From Elmis aenea (Eukaryota > Arthropoda > Insecta > Coleoptera > Elmidae), in assembly GCA_947652605.1 (NCBI GenBank), contig OX393579.1:52396970-52460969 (forward strand): a DNA stretch of 64,000 bases, written 5' to 3'. Below are positions 58,440-64,000 of the stretch, one piece after another. Both the position numbers and the translations under genes were made by a program. The number at the start of each line of letters is the position of its first letter. Positions within the stretch are counted from its first letter, which is position 1. Under the pieces are notes generated by a model. The model had not been told where the DNA came from and did not search any database. It saw only the letters and a list, made by a program, of their open reading frames with translations.

Positions 58440-59375
58440 TCATTAGCATTTGCGGCATACCTGTCAGAGTAATTTATAAATTGTGCGTGCATTTAAAATT
58501 ATCTGGTGATGTATACCGTCAACATTTTAGTAAATATTAAGACTAAAACGGGCCGTCCATCATAGTTGAAAAGCGGTTCTTAAAGCAGCAATTTTACTCA
58601 AAAACACAAATCCTTTCGGTATTTCGTGTCTTAGCAGAATTATGGTTAGCTTAGGGCGTTTCCCATAAATATGGGTGAGACTTCCGCACATTGTGCGGGC
58701 GGTCGTGTGGCACGCATTCGCTCGGGGCAGAGCCGGCTGCACCTTCCTTCTTACTACGATCCGATAGAATCGACCCGATACGCGTACTCAAAGGTCCCTT
58801 ACACTTCTTTTCTGTCCGTTCCTTTGCCCCTTCGGTCGAAATAAAATTTAGCGCCTAAATGCTTTAAAAGGTTTCGCTTGTGAAATCTGAATAACGAAAA
58901 CAGGGGGTGTGTGCGATTTTTTTAATTGAAAAAAGGTTTCGAAATGAACATGATAAAGTAAATGGACTGAATTTCCACCATAATCAAAGAGTGCCGCGAT
59001 AGAACTTTCGCATCAGAAATCGATGCACGTCTCCGGCCAACTGCGAAGTGATTGCTTGAAAAAGAACCGGAGAAGGGTTAAATCGTTGAAACGGCAAAGG
59101 ATTAAAAGCGGAGGAGGTCTGCACCGCAGATTTTAGTTCAATAACGTCTATCGTTGTTGATTTTTTCTCTTTGAATTTCGTTCCCAAAGTCCTTACATCG
59201 TCCGACGACCAAATAATGAGACTCATTTCGTTATCTAAACAACTATTACGCTATGTGTCAGCATATGCTGTTACTAACCTAACTCAACCTGCTAAAATTT
59301 AAATGTCTAACCTTAAAATGGCCTTATGACAGAGCAAGACAGTAAAGCATTGTAGTTGACACTCTTTAAAGAGTT
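58440..59375. other. Less AT-rich spacer, no confirmed gene
   Basis: The segment 58560-59230 has minus-strand frames of 60 and 80 codons (58560-58742 and 58984-59226) without recognisable domains. Confidence 0.45.
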
Positions 59376-59378
59376 CTA

Positions 59379-61168
59379 CAGGGTGATTGATTGGAACCGT
59401 GCATTAGAAATATATGAAGAATGAAAAAGGGTAATGATCTGAAATTTTGCTTATGATCATAATGGCATATGATCTGTTTAATGAAAATATTTTCAAGGCG
59501 GCGACACTTCCGAAAATACCGGAAGTTGACGTCTACTTTCTTATTTTAAATACAATGATCAATTTTTTATTGCATTTTTTGATTTAAAACGTTATTTTAG
59601 AGAGACTTTTGATAGCATTCGCTATACCTAAGTGCAGTAGTTTTTTAGATTTTTGGACTTTTTTGAAAATTTTTTGATTTTCATTGTGATGCCTTATATT
59701 ATCTACCGCCGCCATTTTTGAAGAGAAAACGCTTAAATTAAGACTATGCATAGAAGAAACCTTGGAGTTCGACCTGGAATTTTTGCAATCGATGCATTAC
59801 TTACAGGATGTCCGAAATTTAATTTTCTTTTAGTACAACTTCAGACCACTAAAACTGTTTTTTTTTTTAAAACACTGCCCAATTTTTTTTTTCGTTTCCT
59901 AATGCAAAATTACATTCTGCAACAATCTGTATTGGCATTTCCTATACCTATCTGCATCAATTTTCGAGTTAAGAACTTTTGATAATGTTAAGAGAAATTG
60001 TGACATTTTTAAATAGCAAGCCTTGGAAATGACAACAAATGGCAATATTAATAACTGTCAGCCACTTTCATCGCGTTTGTCTGAAGTATCCATAAAAATG
60101 GAAAATTAAGAGCATTTAAACACGGATATTTTGAACTTATTTTATATAAAGTGGTTGACGGTTATTAATATTGGCATTTGTTGTCATTTCTAAGGCTTGC
60201 TATTTAAAAATGTCACCTACAATTTCCTCTTCATCAAAAATTCTTAATAACCTGAAAATTATTGCAGATAGGTATAGGAAACGCTAATACAGACTGTTGC
60301 AAATATTAATTTTGCATTAGAAAATGAAAAACCAATTTGGCATTGTATTTGAAAAAAACGAGTTTTAGTGGTCTGAAGTTGTATTAAAAGAAAATTAAAT
60401 TTTGGACACCCTGTAAGTAAAGCATCGATTGCAAAAATTCCAGGATGTACTCCAAGGTTTCTTTTACGCATAGTCTCAATTTGAGCGTTTTCTCTTCAAA
60501 AATGTCGGCGGTAGGTAGTATTAAGCATCACGATGAAAATTGAAAAATTTTCAAAAAAGTTCAAAAATCTGAAAAACTACTGCACTTAGGTATAGGGAAT
60601 GCTAATAAAAGTCCCTCTAAAATAACGTTCAAAATCCAAAAATTCAATAAAAAATAGACATAAGAAAGTAGACGTCAACTTCCGGTATTTCCGGAAGTGT
60701 CGCCGCCTTGAAAATATTTTCATTAAAGAGATCAGATGCCATTATGATGATTGCAAAAATTCCAGGATTAACTCCAAGGTTTCTTCTATGCATAGTCTCA
60801 ATTTGAGCATTTTTGATTAAAAAATGGAACAGTAGATAATAATTATTAAACATACCGATGTACCTATGTAAATTTAAAAAAATAAAAAGTTTAAAAATAT
60901 AAAAAACTACTGCACTTAGGTATAAAGAATGCTATTAAAAATCCTTTTAAAATAACGTGTTAAATCAAAAAATGCAATAAAAAGTGTACCATCGTGTTTG
61001 AAATGAGAAAGTAGATGTCAACTTCCGGTATTTCCGGAAGTGTCGCCATCTTGAAAATATTTTCCTTAAACCGACCATTTTCCATTAGGGCTATTACCAG
61101 AATTTCAGATCATTACCCTATTTCATTCTTCATATATTTCTAATTCACGGTCCCATTCAATCACCCTG
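59379..61168. mobile_element. Compound fold-back element (1790 bp)
   Basis: Ends CAGGGTGATTGATTGGAACC and near-inverse, with TA outside (59377-59378 and 61169-61170). The left arm (59379-59803) is matched inversely twice on the right, by 60414-60750 and by 60750-61168, so one arm has been duplicated in part. The block CTTCCGGTATTTCCGGAAG marks the arms (about 60678 and 61021, with a variant near 59508). A second palindromic element sits at the centre. Confidence 0.85.
59804..60413. mobile_element. Inner TA-flanked fold-back element (610 bp)
   Basis: Runs from CAGGATGTCCGAAATT to AATTTTGGACACCCTG with TA on each side (59802-59803 and 60414-60415). Its arms are about 250 bp, with the centre near 60110. 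It lies at the symmetry point of the outer element: flanks on both sides are mirror copies (CATCGATTGCAAAAATTCC at the right, inverse at the left). Confidence 0.8.
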
Positions 61169-61171
61169 TAT

Positions 61172-62500
61172 ATAACTCTCCCTTTAGGGCTGTACATATA
61201 CAATCTCTTACTTAATTTCATTATTTTTTATCAAACTAACATAAAGCATTCGTCTAAACTCAATAAATACGTTCGTAGCTATTTATCGATGATTGATTTC
61301 AGAGCTTCGCAAATTTTATAAAGAAATAAACGTACGAGAATTGCAATTTACGGATGCAACCAGTATGTAAAATTCCTGCTAGCTTCGAAGACAATCTAAA
61401 TATCTTGTTGGCTAGATAACGACGGTAATGTTCTGTTATGGGTTTAAGCGGAAGTTGGCCTTTATCTCGGTGAGGATATATGGAAGCGAGTGGTTGATAA
61501 TTTCCCTAATTATAGGAAAGGGTTTTTAGGTGAGGGTTTCGTCGGGTTTTTCCAAATAATTTTGAAAATAATCCCTAAATATTTTAGCAGTAAATCTGTT
61601 TTTCTCCGTTGTTTGGTGACCAGGTTTTTTTTTTCTAATATTGATGATCATGAAGTAGGTTATCGGAATAATGAGTGTTGTTACATTTGGTAAAGATAAT
61701 TACGAATTATTTTGGATCTGTGCTAAAATTTAATAATGCTTTATCAGCAATAATAAAACATAAACTGATTAAAATAAACAATTTAGTTAAACCAGTCGAA
61801 AAGTTTGCAGGAAAAACCAGTAAAATTTCTGATAAGCTGTTGTTTTTGTGCGAAAGTTCTCTCGGCACAGTTCTGTATAATTTAGACTTATGATGTTTAC
61901 AAAAACCGATAGTTCACGTAGATTTAAGCGGGGAAGCATTCGTACATCCGCACAAAAACGTGACCGAAATGCCTGCTAGGAATCTGCTGCAGATAGTGGA
62001 GCACACCTACACAAAGCGTTTTCATAACGCTCGAGTGTGTACGTCCTAAGTCAATTTCGTTACACTTTGTATCCATCGTATTCACGAATAATAAGCACTC
62101 AAAAGAGGCACTTTATACATGCAATTTGCGAACAGCTTTCCGTTAAGGCGAAATTTTCCAAAGTACTAACATATATGTTCGAGTAATACATATACAGGGC
62201 GGCAAATAACGAAACAGACTAATATTATTTTTAAAAAAACACATTAATTATGATTAAAATCAATTTAATTTACTCAAAATTTAACCTTTCACAAAAAAAA
62301 AACTTCAAGAACTATCAGCAAAGAGCTATAAACTAATAACGTATATATCCAATGCATTGCTCTGAAATAAAAACTATCCAAGCACTCAGAGTGATAATCT
62401 ACATGTCTTAATCGTTTCCAAAATTAATGCTTATTGCCCTTGGGCAGATGATTGCTGTACTCATTAGGAATTATTTATATTTACTAAAAAAACACGACTG
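61172..62500. other. Spacer with one repeat end
   Basis: TA then CAGGGCGGCAAATAACG at 62192 is a lone repeat end. An open stretch of about 50 codons at 61905-62048 (plus) has balanced composition but no known family. Confidence 0.45.
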
Positions 62501-62812
62501 CGTAATTGCTTTACAACTCGTGTTATGTAGCTTACTTTTTCTACGATCACATAATACCTGCGATTTCATTGGCTTTTTGGCTAAAATACACATGTAATTA
62601 CGTTCCTGTCAATTTTGTCGTAAGCCTACTTTAACATTTCTAGACAAGTGTGTGTTTTGCTTACCGTGCGTTATACCTCACATACTAGGCATGCAGGAAG
62701 TTTGACGTAAGTCTACTTTGATCATTTCTTTTAAAAAACTGTGCTTTTTGCTTACCGTGCATAAGGACCCACTTACTATGCATGCAGGCTGTACGGTAAG
62801 AGTAATTTATAT
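62501..62812. repeat. Dispersed repeat, copy 2 (inverted, with internal duplication)
   Basis: Inverse of 42182-42410. The outer part, with GCATGCAGG and CTTACCGTGC, occurs twice (about 62655-62695 and 62745-62800), so this copy carries an internal duplication of about 90 bp that copy 1 lacks. Confidence 0.7.
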
Positions 62813-62814
62813 TT

Positions 62815-64000
62815 GTGTTTGTAGGAAAAGACTTTTTATTGTATCATAAAACTTAGAAGCCACGTTCTGTTTAATTTTTAGCCACCTAAAAATGCAAAAA
62901 AAGTCAACAATCAAAATTCATCTCTTTAAACTGATGGTCTGTTATCCTGCTATCTTTAATACCAACGTGATATCCTAGAGCCAACAAATCAATAACAACT
63001 AATACTCATTACTGGCAACACTTCTCATCGTGTTTTGTAAAATTATGGCCTCCAGCTTTCTAAAGTTCCACAAAAAAATGTAGCTTGAACCGCTACTGTA
63101 TCTCTGTTTCACAAACACTCACAATAAAACGCTATAACGCAAAACAGAAACGTACATAAATAATAAAGTTGCAGTTCTGTATCTACTGCTCTCACAAAGG
63201 TTTAAATATTGTCGAGATAATAGAATTTGGCATACCGTGCATACAATAAATTTATAATTCAACGAAACGAATCGCATCCTCTAATATAAAACTAAATAAT
63301 TCTTGGTAAAATTCCACCGAACATATCAACACAAAAAAGCGCAAATTTCTGCTTTTTTTTTGAGTTCCCCAAAACCAAACACAATAAAGTTTACACCTCA
63401 GATCTCTTAGCACTTCTCGAAATCTATAACGCCGGCGGAATTGAATTAATTTACATATTTATGAAGAATAAACAGTTTTGCATGGCAAACATTTTAAATA
63501 TTAAAACGGATTTTCTACGCATTTAAGTATTAACTAATTAACGGTTGAGAGAAGTAACAGAGCTCAACAAATAATGTTGTCAGAGTAAAGACGAGCTCCG
63601 ACGTCGTTATTGGCTTTAAACTAGGTGTTAACATAATGAATACTAATAATGCACGCCTTCGGTATAAAATATGCCTGTTAAAATTATTTTAAAATAACAA
63701 GCCGACAGCCTCATTCGCACCTGTGTTTTATTTGTTTTTTCAACGCAATCAGACGGTAACAATAAACCAAACAAGACTTGTCGGTAAAAATGTTTACGAA
63801 CACAGCCTCGGGCTGGCTGCGCCGCGTTCATAATACCGGTGAGAGAGCTTTAATATTATAATTTGCGGAGATAAATCTAGAGATAACGCAACTTTTGTAT
63901 TTATTTAAATGAAGATGGTTAGGAGAACGTTATGAAATGTTTTACAGCTATGAAGACATGTTTATGTCGCTTGTATAAAACTGCCCAGCAATGTGTTATA
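62815..64000. other. AT-rich spacer, no gene recognised
   Basis: Only one minus-strand 62-codon frame (63643-63831) without recognisable domain. Confidence 0.5.

Noticed and set aside
59746..60853. The same peptide start (RRNLGV, PGIFAI) encoded three times
   Set aside because: These frames are mirror copies of fold-back arms, not a gene family.
61905..62048. Open stretch of about 50 codons with balanced composition
   Set aside because: No start, splice context or family recognised.

Overview
The window looks like a piece of an AT-rich insect nuclear genome. The evidence is spliced transposase coding, AT-rich introns and spacers, insect-type non-LTR retrotransposon tails ending in (ATT)n, many TA-flanked CAGGGTG-ended repeats, hAT, piggyBac, PIF/Harbinger and pogo elements, and a tRNA-derived SINE. 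I cannot name the species. I see no convincing host gene: almost every recognisable reading frame belongs to a transposon, and most are broken. Prokaryotic features (operons, ribosome binding sites, CRISPR) are absent.

The one coding unit that appears intact is a DNA transposon at 5722-8593. It has 34-bp perfect terminal inverted repeats, an ATAT target duplication, repeated subterminal GTAAYAAGCCACA motifs and a two-exon minus-strand gene. I predict that gene encodes a 681-residue transposase-like protein: 54 residues from exon 1 and 627 from exon 2, joined in phase by a GT-AG intron. It is inserted in the 3' tail of a degraded LINE. A second copy of that LINE tail at 42466-42660 lacks the insertion and acts as an in-window empty site.

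Layout. 1-5300: LINE reverse transcriptase debris, a Tigger/pogo MITE (1506-1971) and a one-ended CAGGGTG repeat. 5300-8690: LINE tail with the intact transposon. 10270-14545: mariner fossil and two LINE C-terminal fragments. 15323-16290: nested hAT elements with 8-bp duplications. 17124-18740 and 20594-21503: two non-coding TIR elements. 23555-25081: a long fold-back element built from the ends of a mariner-like transposon. 26537-27324: an element whose terminal motif is repeated inside. 28645-29897: two nested TAA-flanked PIF/Harbinger-like elements containing a MADF pseudogene and a tRNA-derived SINE. 30498-30725: internally deleted LINE. 31706-32494: fold-back element. 33482-34696: internally deleted piggyBac between TTAA sites. 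36765-38311 and 44022-44605: long and short members of one fold-back family. 38835-40139: nearly full-length mariner-type transposon with two stop codons. 46321-47422: hAT element. 48586-49920: pogo-like element with a decayed DNA-binding domain. 52680-53412, 55155-56180 and 58027-58435: LINE fragments, the last abutting a three-copy satellite of about 150 bp. 59379-61168: compound fold-back element with a second palindrome at its centre and a duplicated arm.

The genes do not form a host pathway. The window is best read as layered transposon insertions in intergenic or intronic DNA. The intact element at 5722-8593 could in principle mobilise itself and any deletion derivatives with the same ends.
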